Assembly: GCA_910584645.1 (NCBI GenBank)
Contig: CAJUAU010000004.1
Span: forward strand, 62,001-126,000
Length of the DNA: 64,000 bases
Source of the DNA: an uncultured Eubacterium sp.
GTDB taxonomy: Bacteria; Bacillota; Clostridia; Lachnospirales; Lachnospiraceae
Direction of reading: 5' to 3'
Shown here: piece by piece, positions 1 through 9,658 of the stretch
How the letters are laid out: each line of letters starts with the position of its first letter
Position numbering within the stretch: the stretch's first letter is position 1
Notes under the pieces: model-generated
The model's database searches: none
Told to the model about the DNA's origin: nothing
The model's input: the letters and a program-made list of their open reading frames with translations, nothing else
Program-made: the position numbers and the translations under genes

Positions 1-414
1 CGCCATGGTATAGCGGTTGTAAAACTCTGTATCCTCAAAACACTCCAGCTCTACATTTTCCGCCTTGTGGTAAAATACGGAATACATCCTCTGATACAAT
101 TCCACCTCTTTGAGGGGTCTCACCACCCGGTACACATATCTGTCATAAAGTACGAGCACACACATAAGCACTGACACCATACCGATATAAAAATACACTG
201 TGGAAACAGCCCCGCCTCCTGTCACTGCCTGAATGATATAACGGATAAAATAGGCACTGTAAAACACCCAGATAAAATAACCGATAGCATTGCTGAAAAA
301 TGCATGGATCACATAACTTTTACTCATGGACCACACAAACCCCAGAGCATAAAAATTATTTTTTAATGTTTCCCAAAACCCAAGTCTTTTGTCTTTCTCT
401 GATTTCTTACTCAT
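1..414 (-). CDS. ABC transporter, N-terminal membrane part (partial)
   Basis: Only the first 138 codons lie in the window; the frame runs off the left edge. A charged N-terminus of about 35 residues is followed by hydrophobic segments near 36-62 and 72-90, then a charged stretch near 95-138 ending in acidic and aromatic residues (ECFEDTEFYNRYT). This is the pattern of the first two helices and cytoplasmic loop of ABC exporter permease domains in Lachnospiraceae. The ATP-binding domain would lie outside the window, so the fused permease-ATPase call is inference. The ATG at 414 has GGAGAG about five bases upstream. It lies 67 bases downstream of a strong hairpin terminator and a short leader ORF, which suggests attenuation control. 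Substrate unknown. Confidence 0.75.
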   Translation of the reverse strand, partial: MSKKSEKDKRLGFWETLKNNFYALGFVWSMSKSYVIHAFFSNAIGYFIWVFYSAYFIRYIIQAVTGGGAVSTVYFYIGMVSVLMCVLVLYDRYVYRVVRPLKEVELYQRMYSVFYHKAENVELECFEDTEFYNRYTMA

Positions 415-480
415 TGTTCTCTCCTCTCTCTGCAAATGATGTCTGTACAACAAGCATATTATTTGACTTTACCTTGCATA

Positions 481-520
481 AATAGAAAAACGGGATTTCT
501 GATATTCCTCAGAAATCCCG
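481..520 (-). terminator. Intrinsic terminator / attenuator ahead of the ABC transporter
   Basis: Read on the minus strand, a perfect 12-bp stem (CGGGATTTCTGA at 520-509 with its complement at 502-491) with a 6-base loop is followed at once by TTTTTCTATT. It lies between the leader peptide (577-675) and the ABC transporter start (414). The 5' arm of the stem can also pair with TCAGAAATC inside the leader ORF (617-609), which would block terminator formation. Confidence 0.85.
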
Positions 521-576
521 TCATTACGTCCAAGCTCTTCTATTTTTTTACAAAGCAAAGAAAAATTCTCTCCTCA

Positions 577-675
577 CTAAGCCCTGGTAACAGGAGGCTG
601 GACGATAAGATTTCTGATAAAAGCTGTGCCATTTGGTAAATGAGCATGATTTGTTGTTCTTATTGTTCTGATCAT
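577..675 (-). CDS. Putative 32-residue leader peptide of an attenuator
   Basis: A short frame starting ATG at 675 and ending TAG at 577 has a near-perfect ribosome site (AAAGGAGGTGG) about six bases upstream, stronger than most genes here. It sits behind a good promoter (721-749) and ahead of a terminator, with an ABC exporter gene following. The peptide begins MIRTIRTTNHAH and ends QPPVTRA. It has no signal peptide or membrane segment, so a secreted or structural role is unlikely. Codons 20-23 contain TCAGAAATC, complementary to the 5' arm of the downstream terminator. The arrangement resembles leader-peptide attenuators of drug ABC transporters such as bmrB-bmrCD of Bacillus subtilis. The control role is inference. 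Confidence 0.65.
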   Translation of the reverse strand: MIRTIRTTNHAHLPNGTAFIRNLIVQPPVTRA

Positions 676-720
676 ATCGTCCACCTCCTTTCTAATTTTT
701 ATTTTGTTATCGTGGTTATT

Positions 721-749
721 ATCCTATCATAGTTATAAATTTATTGCAA
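721..749 (-). promoter_or_regulatory. Sigma-A-type promoter for the leader/ABC transporter
   Basis: On the minus strand the -35 is TTGCAA (749-744), the spacer is 17 bp and the -10 is TAGGAT (726-721). The predicted start, near 714, leaves about 25 bases before the ribosome site of the leader peptide. Confidence 0.6.
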
Positions 750-765
750 GTATTTTTTCGCAATA

Positions 766-2220
766 TTAAAAAGTATCTTTATTCCATCTTACCCATATTC
801 TCTTTTCTCCCTCGTAATATCCCAGATGATCGCCACATATTTCATAGGAATTTTTCCTGTCATTTTCACATTCCGCCAGACATTCCCTCTCTCCCGTAAG
901 AAGGTTCTCCCGCATGATCTGGCTCCTGTCCTGGTATACCACATAGTCGGAAGAATTCAGTATCATCCAGACCTTCCCCCAGTCTTTCCAGTCTTCTATG
1001 GCCTCTTTTTCACAGTCAATCTGGTAGGAGATCCCCGTTATATGAACGATATTGGATACTCCCATAAAGGAGGTCGCATATACGTTTATGGTCCCAAATA
1101 TCCTTGTTCCCTGCTGATACTCATTGACTGACATATGATACCGGTCCAGCAGCCCTTCTTCCTCCAGTCTGTCTTTTACCAGCCTGGCCCACCGGGTAGC
1201 GTGCTCATCTTCCTCGTGGGGATATATGTCATACTTATCGCAGCCGGAGTGCTGCGGAATCCTTGGATTTGCCGAAAAGCCCCTGTATCCATGATCAAAG
1301 AGAATGGTATTTCCCAGGCGGAATACCCCCTGGGCATCCGCTTCACAGGCTTTCGGTTCTCCTGTTTCAAAATCCCCTTCTACCAGATAGTGATCCACAT
1401 AGAGTCCCTCCGTCGTTCCCGTTTCGATCCCGCTCCCGATATACAGCACTCCTTCCCGGCACACAAGAGACTCCGTATCAGTTTTCATTTTTTTTCTTGA
1501 TATGATCCGGGATTTATAGTCCAGCTTAATAATCTCACTCTCCCACTCCCCATTCCTGCCACATACATAAAAATATTCATCTCCCAGGGCGATCTGTTCT
1601 GGCCAGAGTTCCATATCCTTCTTGGTGAGAGTGAATAGTTTCTTTCCCCTGTCGCACATAACAACCTTTTCAGACGATGTAATATATGCCTCATAATTGC
1701 CGTGATCTGCGATCACCTGACTGTCATATACATACACGGATGTACCTTCATAAGGAAAAGGGCCAAAAAGGGCATACAGATACGCTCCACCAAAGCAAAG
1801 AAAACCAGAGATCCCTGCCAGCAGGATCCCATATAACAGTTTCTTTCTTTTGATCTGGCAGTACCGGATCTGTATGACAGCGATCATAAGGAATTCAAAT
1901 ACAAGCCAGGGCAGCACAACATACCCCGACACGACGGGATCTTCCCTGGCCGGATAATTGCTGTATATATAGTCATAACTCTGAATCATCATCCACACTC
2001 CGAATGCTGCCGCCAAAAAGGAGATCCCGTCCAGCAGCAGCATACGTCTGCCCCCATGGGTAAATAAATAATTCATCCACACCTGCACCAGCTGAAGAAA
2101 AATGGGGACCAGAATCACATAATCATTAAGATCCACAAATATGACATCCAGCACAAAGCAGACCGGCAGTATGGCAAGATTTATAAACACTAGAAATCCA
2201 AAAGGGTATTTTTTATCCAT
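766..2220 (-). CDS. Polytopic membrane protein with large extracytoplasmic domain, unknown function
   Basis: 484 residues. The first 150 or so hold about five hydrophobic segments (near 8-28, 34-52, 62-80, 100-118 and 130-152), followed by about 330 residues without membrane segments. The soluble part has repeated short strands with aromatic and Gly/Asp turns (for example DGISF-, YVCGRNGEWESEI- and LYIGSG-like stretches), which could form a beta-propeller, but no named family is recognised. The start ATG at 2220 lies 11 bases after the glyS stop, so it is probably read through from glyS. Nothing in the sequence links it to translation. It ends just before the promoter of the leader peptide. 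Confidence 0.6.
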   Translation of the reverse strand: MDKKYPFGFLVFINLAILPVCFVLDVIFVDLNDYVILVPIFLQLVQVWMNYLFTHGGRRMLLLDGISFLAAAFGVWMMIQSYDYIYSNYPAREDPVVSGYVVLPWLVFEFLMIAVIQIRYCQIKRKKLLYGILLAGISGFLCFGGAYLYALFGPFPYEGTSVYVYDSQVIADHGNYEAYITSSEKVVMCDRGKKLFTLTKKDMELWPEQIALGDEYFYVCGRNGEWESEIIKLDYKSRIISRKKMKTDTESLVCREGVLYIGSGIETGTTEGLYVDHYLVEGDFETGEPKACEADAQGVFRLGNTILFDHGYRGFSANPRIPQHSGCDKYDIYPHEEDEHATRWARLVKDRLEEEGLLDRYHMSVNEYQQGTRIFGTINVYATSFMGVSNIVHITGISYQIDCEKEAIEDWKDWGKVWMILNSSDYVVYQDRSQIMRENLLTGERECLAECENDRKNSYEICGDHLGYYEGEKRIWVRWNKDTF

Positions 2221-2231
2221 TGTTTTTATGT

Positions 2232-3620
2232 TTAGAAAGTAAATTTATCCTCGAAATAAGTTTTCAGATCTGTGATCTTAATCCTTTCCTGTTCCATCGT
2301 ATCACGGTCGCGCACGGTCACCATTCCGTCCTCTTCCGAATCAAAATCATAGGTAATACAGAAGGGGGTTCCGATCTCATCCTGACGGCGGTAGCGTTTG
2401 CCGATATTTCCACGGTCATCATACTCACAGTTGTAGTATTTACTCAGCTCTTCAAATACTTTTTCAGCTCCCTCCCCCAGCTTTTTGGACAGCGGCAGCA
2501 CACCGATCTTCACTGGCGCCAGAGCCGGATGGAAGTGCATGACCGTACGCACATCGCCGCCCTCCAGTTCTTCCTCATCATAGGCGCTGCAGAGAAAAGC
2601 AAGGGTAACACGGTCGGCGCCCAGGGAGGGCTCAATGACATAAGGTATGTATTTATCCTTGCGCTCGTCATCAAAATAACTCATATCCTCACCGGAGGTA
2701 TTCTGGTGCTGGGTCAGGTCATAATCTGTACGGTCTGCGATGCCCCAGAGCTCACCCCATCCGAAGGGGAATAAAAATTCGATATCACTGGTGGCTTTGC
2801 TGTAGAAGGAAAGCTCCTCTTTATCATGGTCACGGACCCGCATTTCCTCCTCTTTGATACCCAGATCCTGCAGCCATTTGATACAAAATTCTTTCCAGTA
2901 GGAGAACCACTCCAGGTCAGTATCCGGTACGCAGAAGAACTCCAGCTCCATCTGCTCAAATTCGCGGGTACGGAAAGTAAAATTCCCCGGTGTGATCTCA
3001 TTCCGGAATGACTTTCCGATCTGGCCGATGCCGAAAGGCACTTTTTTTCTGGAAGTCCTCTGCACATTTTTGAAATTTACAAAGATTCCCTGCGCCGTCT
3101 CCGGGCGGAGATATACCGTATTTTTGGCATCTTCTGTGACGCCCTGGAAGGTCTTAAACATCAGGTTGAATTGCCGGATCTCCGTAAAATTATGCTTGCC
3201 GCAGGTGGGACAAGACACTTCCTTATCCTGGATAAACTGTTCCATCTTTGCATTGTCCCAGCCATCCACAGACCCATCCAGCTCAATGCCATTTTCCTCT
3301 GCAAAATTTTCAATCAGCTGATCTGCGCGAAATCTCTCATGGCATTCTTTACAGTCCATCAGCGGATCCGAAAAACCGCCCAGATGGCCGGAAGCCACCC
3401 ATGTCTGTGGATTCATCAGAATTGCGCAGTCCACACCGACATTATATTTATTCTCCTGGATAAACTTCTGCCACCATGCCTTTTTTACGTTGTTTTTCAG
3501 CTCCACTCCAAGGTTTCCGTAATCCCATGTATTCGCCAGTCCGCCATAGATCTCCGAACCCGGATAGATGAAACCACGTCCTTTGGCAAGTGCCACAATT
3601 TTTTCCATTGTCTTTTTCAT
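2232..3620 (-). CDS. glyS: Glycyl-tRNA synthetase (single-chain, dimeric type)
   Basis: 462 residues, the usual length of the alpha2-type glycyl-tRNA synthetase that charges tRNA-Gly with glycine using ATP in the cytoplasm. The class II catalytic core is visible: [14 protein letters not shown] (motif 2 region near 170), the [24 protein letters not shown] stretch near 205-230 and the [10 protein letters not shown] motif 3 near 335. The C-terminal anticodon-binding domain covers about 355-462. Cysteine pairs near 85-88 and 137-140 (CKEC, CPTC) fit the zinc-like insert of this family. A good promoter lies just upstream. No T-box leader is present in the 84 bases before it, which is notable for an aminoacyl-tRNA synthetase gene in Firmicutes. 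Confidence 0.97.
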   Translation of the reverse strand: MKKTMEKIVALAKGRGFIYPGSEIYGGLANTWDYGNLGVELKNNVKKAWWQKFIQENKYNVGVDCAILMNPQTWVASGHLGGFSDPLMDCKECHERFRADQLIENFAEENGIELDGSVDGWDNAKMEQFIQDKEVSCPTCGKHNFTEIRQFNLMFKTFQGVTEDAKNTVYLRPETAQGIFVNFKNVQRTSRKKVPFGIGQIGKSFRNEITPGNFTFRTREFEQMELEFFCVPDTDLEWFSYWKEFCIKWLQDLGIKEEEMRVRDHDKEELSFYSKATSDIEFLFPFGWGELWGIADRTDYDLTQHQNTSGEDMSYFDDERKDKYIPYVIEPSLGADRVTLAFLCSAYDEEELEGGDVRTVMHFHPALAPVKIGVLPLSKKLGEGAEKVFEELSKYYNCEYDDRGNIGKRYRRQDEIGTPFCITYDFDSEEDGMVTVRDRDTMEQERIKITDLKTYFEDKFTF

Positions 3621-3660
3621 AATCGTCGTCCTTTCCTACTTATTATCGTATATGTATGCT

Positions 3661-3689
3661 ATTTTACTATTGTTTGGTTTTGATTTCAA
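3661..3689 (-). promoter_or_regulatory. Promoter of glyS
   Basis: Minus-strand -35 TTGAAA (3689-3684), 17-bp spacer, -10 TAAAAT (3666-3661). The ribosome site AGGAAAGGA follows, close to the ATG at 3620. Confidence 0.7.
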
Positions 3690-3704
3690 CATTTTTTAAA
3701 AAAA

Positions 3705-3953
3705 TTAATGGCGCCGCCCTTTGATTTTTTTCCTCAAAAAACAAACCACTGTATAGACAAGGCAAAAAATCCCGGTACCCAGACCTGCCAGCAGCAAAAC
3801 CATACCGATGCCCGTGTCACGCTCGTACTGCGCCACCATTTCCGGTGTGGGATCCTGATAGGGGAGACCCGCTTTCACGACCGTAAAATAAAGTCCTGCT
3901 ATCACCAGAATCCCCCCCAATACCGCTATTACCTGAATTATTTTTTTCTTCAT
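3705..3953 (-). CDS. Small two-helix membrane protein, unknown
   Basis: 82 residues with two hydrophobic segments (about 5-25 and 50-72) around a short polar loop, and a strongly basic C-terminus (RKKIKGRRH) suggesting an inside-facing tail. The ribosome site AGGAAGGGG precedes the ATG. It begins about 80 bases after the pflA stop with no clear terminator between, so it may be the last gene of the fabZ-pflB-pflA transcript. No family recognised. Confidence 0.6.
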   Translation of the reverse strand: MKKKIIQVIAVLGGILVIAGLYFTVVKAGLPYQDPTPEMVAQYERDTGIGMVLLLAGLGTGIFCLVYTVVCFLRKKIKGRRH

Positions 3954-4032
3954 AAGAATCCCCTTCCTGCTTCTTAGCCCAATGGCGCTTGGAGCTGGCG
4001 CGACGATTCCTGCCAGCCTGACAGTGCCTGTA

Positions 4033-4770
4033 TCAATCCTCTATCCCCAATATCCGTTTCGCATGGGCCACTCTCTCCGGCGACGGAGGGCTGATCCCCT
4101 CCAAGGAATAGGGGATCCCCAAATTCTCCCACTTGAAAATGCCAAGGGTATGATAGGGAAGAACCTCTACCCTCTCCACGGTCTTTAATTCCCGGATAAA
4201 TGCCGCCAACGCATGAAGGTACTCGTCCCTGTCATTCCGTTCCGGCACCAGCACATGACGGATCCACATGGGCTGTCCCAGATCAGACATGAGCCTTGCC
4301 ATCTCTTTTATATTTTCACCGGACTGCCCCGTCAGGATCCGGTGCCCTTCTTCATCAATATGCTTGATATCCAGCATGACAAGATCCGTGATCTGCGTCA
4401 GTTCTTTCCATTTTGAAAAAAAAGGTTCCTCTCTCGTAAATGGATTCCCGCTGGTATCCAGTGTGGTATGAATGTCCCTTTTCTTAGCTTCGGAAAACAG
4501 CTCCAGTAAAAAATCGATCTGCAGCAGAGGCTCTCCCCCACTGACGGTAATACCGCCCTCACTTCCCCAGTAAGAGCGGTACCGCAAAGCCATCTGAATC
4601 AATTCAGAAGCCGTATATTCCCTGCCGGCACGGAGATCCCAGGTGTCCGGATTGTGGCAGAACTGGCAGCGCATGTGGCAGCCGCTCAGAAATATGACAT
4701 ACCGGACGCCCGGTCCGTCGGCAGAACCAAAGCTTTCCAGAGAATGGACCATTCCGATTCTCTCACTCAA
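4033..4770 (-). CDS. pflA: Pyruvate formate-lyase-activating enzyme (radical SAM)
   Basis: 245 residues, full length. It uses S-adenosylmethionine and a 4Fe-4S cluster to place the glycyl radical on pyruvate formate-lyase. The radical SAM triad C-x3-C-x2-C is visible near 30-37 (GCHMRCQFCHNPDTW), with the GGEP motif near 79 and the LDxKH segment near 135. It starts four bases after the pflB stop, so enzyme and activator are translated together. Highly similar in arrangement to the standard PflA of anaerobic Firmicutes. Confidence 0.96.
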   Translation of the reverse strand: MSERIGMVHSLESFGSADGPGVRYVIFLSGCHMRCQFCHNPDTWDLRAGREYTASELIQMALRYRSYWGSEGGITVSGGEPLLQIDFLLELFSEAKKRDIHTTLDTSGNPFTREEPFFSKWKELTQITDLVMLDIKHIDEEGHRILTGQSGENIKEMARLMSDLGQPMWIRHVLVPERNDRDEYLHALAAFIRELKTVERVEVLPYHTLGIFKWENLGIPYSLEGISPPSPERVAHAKRILGIED

Positions 4771-4774
4771 TCTA

Positions 4775-7027
4775 TTACATCCTTTCGTGGCAGGTTCTGG
4801 AAATCACATCCAGCTGCTGCTCCCTGGTAAGGTCAATGAATTTCACGGCATAGCCGGATACACGGATCGTAAAGTTCGCGTACTCTTCCTTTTCCGGATG
4901 TTCCATGGCATCCATCAGTTTCTCCCTGCCAAAAACATTGACATTCAGGTGATGGGCACCCTGGTCAAAATAACCATCCAGCACCTGAACGAGATTTTTC
5001 ACCCGCTCCTCCTCTGTGTTCCCCAGAGCTCCGGGATTGATGGTCTGGGTGTTGGAGATACCGTCCAGCGCCTCTTCATAAGGAAGTTTCGCCACGGAGT
5101 TCAGCGAGGCCAGCAGGCCATTCTGCTCTGCACCATAGGATGGATTGGCCCCCGGCGCCAGCGGCTCTCCCGCCTTTCTTCCGTCAGGAAGGGAACCTGT
5201 GGCCTTGCCATATACCACATTGGAAGTAATGGTGAGGATCGAAGTCGTGGGTTCTGAATCCCGGTAGGTATGGCAGTTGCGGATCTTGCCCATAAAAGTA
5301 CGCAGAAGCCAGACTGCCACCTCGTCTGCCCTGGGATCATCATTTCCGTACTTTGGAAAATCTCCCTCTGTCTCATAATCTATAGCCAGCCCGTCCTCGT
5401 CCCGGATCACCTTCACCTTGGCATACTTAATGGCACAAAGGGAATCTACCACATGGGAGAAGCCGGCGATGCCAGTAGCAAAAGTACGACGCACATCTGT
5501 GTCGATCAGTGCCATCTGGGATGCCTCATAATAGTATTTATCGTGCATGTAATGAATCATATTCAGAGTTTCCACATAGGTCTGTGCCAGCCACGTCATC
5601 ATCTCCTCATATTTTCCCATCACTTCCTCATAATCCAGGTATTCTGAGGTGATGGGACGGTATTTGGGTCCCACCTGGGTCTTATTTTTCTCATCAATAC
5701 CGCCGTTGATGGCATACAGAAGACACTTGGCAAGATTGGCTCTTGCCCCGAAAAACTGGATTTCTTTCCCCGTCTCCGTCGCTGATACACAGCAGCACAC
5801 CGCATAATCATCGCCCCATACCGGACGCATCACATCATCGTTTTCATACTGTACCGAGCTGGTCTTAATGGAAATATAAGACGCATATTTCTTAAAGGCC
5901 TCCGGCAGATGAGAGGAATAGAGTACCGTCAGGTTGGGCTCCGGGGAGGGGCCCATATTTTCCAGGGTGTGGAGGAAACGGAAGCAGGTCTTAGTCACCT
6001 GGGAGCGCCCATCCATGCCGATGCCGCCCACATCCAGGGTGGCCCATACCGGATCACCGGAAAACAGCTGGTTATAGGATTCAATGCGGGCAAATTTGAC
6101 CATGCGGAATTTCATGGTCATATGATCCACCAGCTCCTGTGCTTCCTTCTCCGTCAAAATACCCTTTGCCAGGTCTCTCTCTATATAAATATCCAGGAAA
6201 GTAGAGACACGTCCCACACTCATAGCCGCGCCATTCTGCGTCTTGATGGCAGCCAGGTAGGCAAAATACAGCCACTGAAAAGCTTCCCTGGCATTTTTCG
6301 CCGGTTCCGAGATATCACAGCCATAGATCTCTGCCATCGCTTTCATTCCCTTCAGGGATTTGATCTGCTCCGCCAGTTCTTCCCGGATACGGTAATCCTT
6401 GCTCCTCATGCTGCGCCGTTCGCTGCCGGCAAAATCTTTTTCCTTTTCTTCGATCAGTGCATCGATGCCATACAGTGCTACACGCCGGTAATCCCCCACG
6501 ATCCGCCCTCTTCCGTAGGTATCCGGTAGTCCGGTGAGGATCTTGCTGTGGCGCATCCGTTTCATCTCCGGGGTGTAGACCTCAAATACCGCGTCGCTGT
6601 GTGTTTTGTGATAAGCAGTAAAGATCTCGTGAAGTTTTTCATTGGGCTGATAGCCATACATCGTACAGGACTGCTCTGCCATACGGATCCCGCCGTAAGG
6701 CATAAAAGCCCGTTTGAGCGGCTTATCTGTCTGCAGGCCCACGATCTTCTCCAGGTCTTTCAGCTCCTGGCTGATATATCCAGGGCCGTGGGAAGTCAGT
6801 GAGGATACCACATCTGTATCCATATCCAGTACACCGCCCTTCTGGCGCTCCTCCTTCTGAAGTTCCTGCAGCCTGCCCCACAATTGATCTGTGGCTTCTG
6901 TCGGTCCCTCCAAAAACGATTCGTCGCCATCGTAGGGTTTATAGTTATTCTGGATGAAGTCACGCACATCGATGCCTTCCTTCCAAAGTCTTCCCGAAAA
7001 TCCTTCCCACTGCTTAAAGTCTCTCAT
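4775..7027 (-). CDS. pflB: Formate C-acetyltransferase (pyruvate formate-lyase)
   Basis: About 750 residues. Converts pyruvate and CoA to acetyl-CoA and formate without oxygen. The catalytic cysteines are in [12 protein letters not shown] near residue 415, and the C-terminal glycyl-radical loop reads RVSGYAVKF, both intact. The ATG at 7027 is chosen because GGAGG lies five bases upstream; an earlier in-frame ATG at 7039 overlaps that ribosome site. Three bases separate that earlier frame from the fabZ stop, so pflB is transcribed with fabZ. That linkage to fatty-acid synthesis is unusual, though acetyl-CoA is the carbon source for that pathway. It is oxygen-sensitive, so the host must grow anaerobically. 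Confidence 0.97.
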   Translation of the reverse strand: MRDFKQWEGFSGRLWKEGIDVRDFIQNNYKPYDGDESFLEGPTEATDQLWGRLQELQKEERQKGGVLDMDTDVVSSLTSHGPGYISQELKDLEKIVGLQTDKPLKRAFMPYGGIRMAEQSCTMYGYQPNEKLHEIFTAYHKTHSDAVFEVYTPEMKRMRHSKILTGLPDTYGRGRIVGDYRRVALYGIDALIEEKEKDFAGSERRSMRSKDYRIREELAEQIKSLKGMKAMAEIYGCDISEPAKNAREAFQWLYFAYLAAIKTQNGAAMSVGRVSTFLDIYIERDLAKGILTEKEAQELVDHMTMKFRMVKFARIESYNQLFSGDPVWATLDVGGIGMDGRSQVTKTCFRFLHTLENMGPSPEPNLTVLYSSHLPEAFKKYASYISIKTSSVQYENDDVMRPVWGDDYAVCCCVSATETGKEIQFFGARANLAKCLLYAINGGIDEKNKTQVGPKYRPITSEYLDYEEVMGKYEEMMTWLAQTYVETLNMIHYMHDKYYYEASQMALIDTDVRRTFATGIAGFSHVVDSLCAIKYAKVKVIRDEDGLAIDYETEGDFPKYGNDDPRADEVAVWLLRTFMGKIRNCHTYRDSEPTTSILTITSNVVYGKATGSLPDGRKAGEPLAPGANPSYGAEQNGLLASLNSVAKLPYEEALDGISNTQTINPGALGNTEEERVKNLVQVLDGYFDQGAHHLNVNVFGREKLMDAMEHPEKEEYANFTIRVSGYAVKFIDLTREQQLDVISRTCHERM

Positions 7028-7042
7028 TTTTTCCTCCATTCG

Positions 7043-7468
7043 TTAACCTATCATAAATTTTATCTCGGCCTCACATGCTGTCTTTCCATCCACTGTGGCC
7101 ACAGCCCTGCCGACTCCCATCGGCCCTTTGCATTTGATGATCTCGGTCTCCAGCCGCAGCCTGTCTCCCGGTACCACCTGCCTTCTGAACTTCGCTTTAT
7201 CAATTCCGCCGAAAAATGCCAGCTTTCCTTTATTCTCCTCCAGGCTCAGGACAGCAACTGCCCCCACCTGGGCCAGCGCTTCAACGATCAGAACTCCCGG
7301 CATCACTGGTTTCTGTGGAAAATGTCCCTGAAAAAAGGGCTCGTTTACAGTCACGTTTTTATAACCTACCGCCTTTACGCCCGGCTCCATTTCCTCAATA
7401 CAATCCACCAGTAAAAAGGGATAACGGTGTGGAATAATTTCTTTGATACCATTTACATCTAATAACAT
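7043..7468 (-). CDS. fabZ: 3-hydroxyacyl-[ACP] dehydratase FabZ
   Basis: 141 residues from the ATG at 7468, which has GAAGGAGG five bases upstream; a TTG-started longer frame overlaps this ribosome site and is rejected. Hot-dog fold enzyme that dehydrates 3-hydroxyacyl-ACP to trans-2-enoyl-ACP. The catalytic histidine lies in [11 protein letters not shown] near residue 16, and the acidic partner is in the [27 protein letters not shown] block near 45-70. It follows fabF across a 147-base gap holding a hairpin terminator, and leads directly into pflB. Confidence 0.96.
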   Translation of the reverse strand: MLLDVNGIKEIIPHRYPFLLVDCIEEMEPGVKAVGYKNVTVNEPFFQGHFPQKPVMPGVLIVEALAQVGAVAVLSLEENKGKLAFFGGIDKAKFRRQVVPGDRLRLETEIIKCKGPMGVGRAVATVDGKTACEAEIKFMIG

Positions 7469-7542
7469 GTCTGCCTCCTTCAATATATATCATAATTTTT
7501 TATCAAATACAAGTAATATATAACTGCCACAAAATGGCAAAA

Positions 7543-7557
7543 GGCACAAAACGTGCC
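7543..7557 (-). terminator. Hairpin after fabF, possible partial terminator
   Basis: On the minus strand GGCAC-GTTTT-GTGCC is followed by TTTTGCCATTTTG. A second hairpin (TTTGCCC / GGGCAAA, 7571-7596) precedes it directly after the fabF stop. The T-run is interrupted, so termination may be incomplete. fabZ-pflB-pflA could therefore be partly read from the acpP promoter. Confidence 0.5.
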
Positions 7558-7615
7558 TCTTCCCTTTTCTTTTGCCCAATGGTGCCACCGGGCAAAAATT
7601 TTATTTTATAAAAAG

Positions 7616-8854
7616 TTAATCTTCATAAGCTTTGAAAATAAGTGTCGCATTGTGACCGCCAAAACCAAGGGAATTGGACATCGCAATCTTAACCTCTGTC
7701 TCAATGCCTTCTCCCTTCACACAGTCCAGATCACATTCCGGATCCTGGTTAACCAGCCCTGCATTCACATGTACATAATTTTCCATGATGGATTTCACGC
7801 AGGCAATGGTCTCCACACCGCCTGCCGCCCCCAAAAGATGGCCTACCATGGATTTGGTGGAGCTGACTTTACACTGATAAGCCGCCTCACCCATAGCCAG
7901 CTTAATCGCTCTTGTCTCAAAGAGATCGTTCATGTGGGTGCTGGTTCCATGAGCATTAATATAGTCCACATCTTCCGGCTTGATTCCTGCATCTTTGATG
8001 GCAAATTCCATGGCCTTCGCCGCACCGCTTCCATCTTCCGCCGGGGAAGTAATATGATAGGCGTCATTGGTGGCGCCATATCCAGTCACCTCTGCATAAA
8101 TCTTAGCACCTCGCTTTTTCGCATGCTCCAGCTCCTCCAAAACGACGATGCCTGCACCTTCTCCCATCACAAATCCGCTGCGGTCCACATCAAAAGGAAT
8201 CGATGCCTTAGCCGGATCTGTCGAAAGGGACAGAGCTGTCATACTGGTAAATCCAGCTACCCCAAGCTCCGTGATCGCCGCCTCGGAACCTCCGGCAACC
8301 ATCACATCCGCTTCACCGTACTGGATTGAACGGAATCCTTCACCGATACAATGTGTTCCTGTGGCACAGGCTGTCACGATATTGATATTCTTTCCTTTTA
8401 AACCAAACTGGATCGCAACATTTCCTGCGGCAATGTTGGAGATCAGCATCGGGATCATCAGTGGAGATACCCTGTTTGGCCCCTTATCTAACAGCTTCTT
8501 ATACTCTCTCTGGGTGCACTGGAGACTTCCGATCCCACAGCCCACACTGGTTCCAACCAGAAAAGGATCTTCTTGTTCCATATCCAGCCCGCTGTCTTCC
8601 AGGGCCTGTTTTGCCGCTGCCACTGCAAACTGGGCAAAGCGCTCCATTCGTCTCGCTGATTTGGGATCCATATATTCCTTAGGGTCAAAGTCCTTTACCT
8701 CAGCTGCCAGCTTTGCCTTATAATCGGTGGTGTCGATCTGAGTCATCGGACCGATGCCTACCACGCCTTTCTTTACGTTGTCCCAGAATTCATCGACCGT
8801 ATTTCCAATCGGTGTGATCGCTCCCATTCCAGTTATGACTACTCGTCTGCTCAT
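7616..8854 (-). CDS. fabF: Beta-ketoacyl-ACP synthase II FabF
   Basis: 412 residues, full family length. Condenses malonyl-ACP with a growing acyl-ACP. The thiolase fold active site is complete: nucleophile Cys in TACATGTHCIGEG near 165, first His in NAHGTSTHMND near 305, second His in STKSMVGHLLGAAGG near 340. The ATG at 8854 has AGGAGG ten bases upstream. It sits between fabG (36 bases upstream) and a terminator-like hairpin. No FabH initiating enzyme is in this cluster. Confidence 0.97.
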   Translation of the reverse strand: MSRRVVITGMGAITPIGNTVDEFWDNVKKGVVGIGPMTQIDTTDYKAKLAAEVKDFDPKEYMDPKSARRMERFAQFAVAAAKQALEDSGLDMEQEDPFLVGTSVGCGIGSLQCTQREYKKLLDKGPNRVSPLMIPMLISNIAAGNVAIQFGLKGKNINIVTACATGTHCIGEGFRSIQYGEADVMVAGGSEAAITELGVAGFTSMTALSLSTDPAKASIPFDVDRSGFVMGEGAGIVVLEELEHAKKRGAKIYAEVTGYGATNDAYHITSPAEDGSGAAKAMEFAIKDAGIKPEDVDYINAHGTSTHMNDLFETRAIKLAMGEAAYQCKVSSTKSMVGHLLGAAGGVETIACVKSIMENYVHVNAGLVNQDPECDLDCVKGEGIETEVKIAMSNSLGFGGHNATLIFKAYED

Positions 8855-8890
8855 TGAATTTAATCCTCCTAAATCATTATGCTTCCATTT

Positions 8891-9634
8891 TTACATCGCA
8901 ATACCGCCATCTACACAGAGTACCTGGCCGGTTATGTATTTTGCCTTATCCGAAGCAAGAAATACCACTGCCTCTGCAATATCCTCTACCTGTCCAAATT
9001 TTCCAAGAGGTATGGTGGCCACAGCCGCTTCCTTCACTGAATCAGATAACACCTCTGTCATCTCCGTCTCCACAAATCCCGGCGCAACTGCATTTACTGT
9101 AATATTTCTGGAGGCCAGTTCCTTCGCTGTCGCCTTGGTCAGACCGATCACTCCGGCTTTCGATGCCGAATAATTTGCCTGTCCCATATTTCCTGTCACG
9201 CCGGAGACAGAAGCAATATTTATGATCCTGCCGCTTCTCTGCTTCATCATCGGACGGGTCACAAATTTTACACCATGGAATGTTCCTGCCAGATTGGTCT
9301 GGATCACACTCTGAAACTCCTGCTCTGACATTTTCATGATCAGATTATCCTTAGTAATCCCTGCATTGTTTACAAGAATGTCAATTCTGCCATACTCTTT
9401 GACAATGCCGGCATAGAACTCCTTCGCCGCCTCAAAATCACTGACGTTACACTGCATCGACACCGCTTTTCCTCCGGCCGCCGTGATGGTATCCACCACC
9501 TCTGCGGCGCGGTCCGCCGAACCATTGTAATTAACGACCACCATGGCACCCTCTCTGGCCAAAGCCAGGGCGATGCCCCTGCCGATGCCTCTTCCCGCCC
9601 CGGTCACTACTGCAATCTTATCTTCTAATAACAT
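8891..9634 (-). CDS. fabG: 3-oxoacyl-[ACP] reductase FabG
   Basis: 247 residues from the ATG at 9634 (GGAGGAG upstream). NADPH-dependent short-chain dehydrogenase that reduces 3-oxoacyl-ACP. Cofactor motif TGAGRGIG near 12-19, NNAG near 88, and the catalytic Ser-Tyr-Lys set in SVSGVTGNMGQANYSASKAG near 138-158. It begins 24 bases after the fabD stop, in the acpP-fabD-fabG-fabF order usual for clostridia. Confidence 0.97.
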   Translation of the reverse strand: MLLEDKIAVVTGAGRGIGRGIALALAREGAMVVVNYNGSADRAAEVVDTITAAGGKAVSMQCNVSDFEAAKEFYAGIVKEYGRIDILVNNAGITKDNLIMKMSEQEFQSVIQTNLAGTFHGVKFVTRPMMKQRSGRIINIASVSGVTGNMGQANYSASKAGVIGLTKATAKELASRNITVNAVAPGFVETEMTEVLSDSVKEAAVATIPLGKFGQVEDIAEAVVFLASDKAKYITGQVLCVDGGIAM

Positions 9635-9658
9635 ATTTCTCCTCCATTTGCCATCCAT

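Noticed and set aside
3621..3704. T-box riboswitch before glyS
   Set aside because: Only 84 bases to the next gene, with no specifier stem, T-box sequence or terminator; a plain promoter fits.
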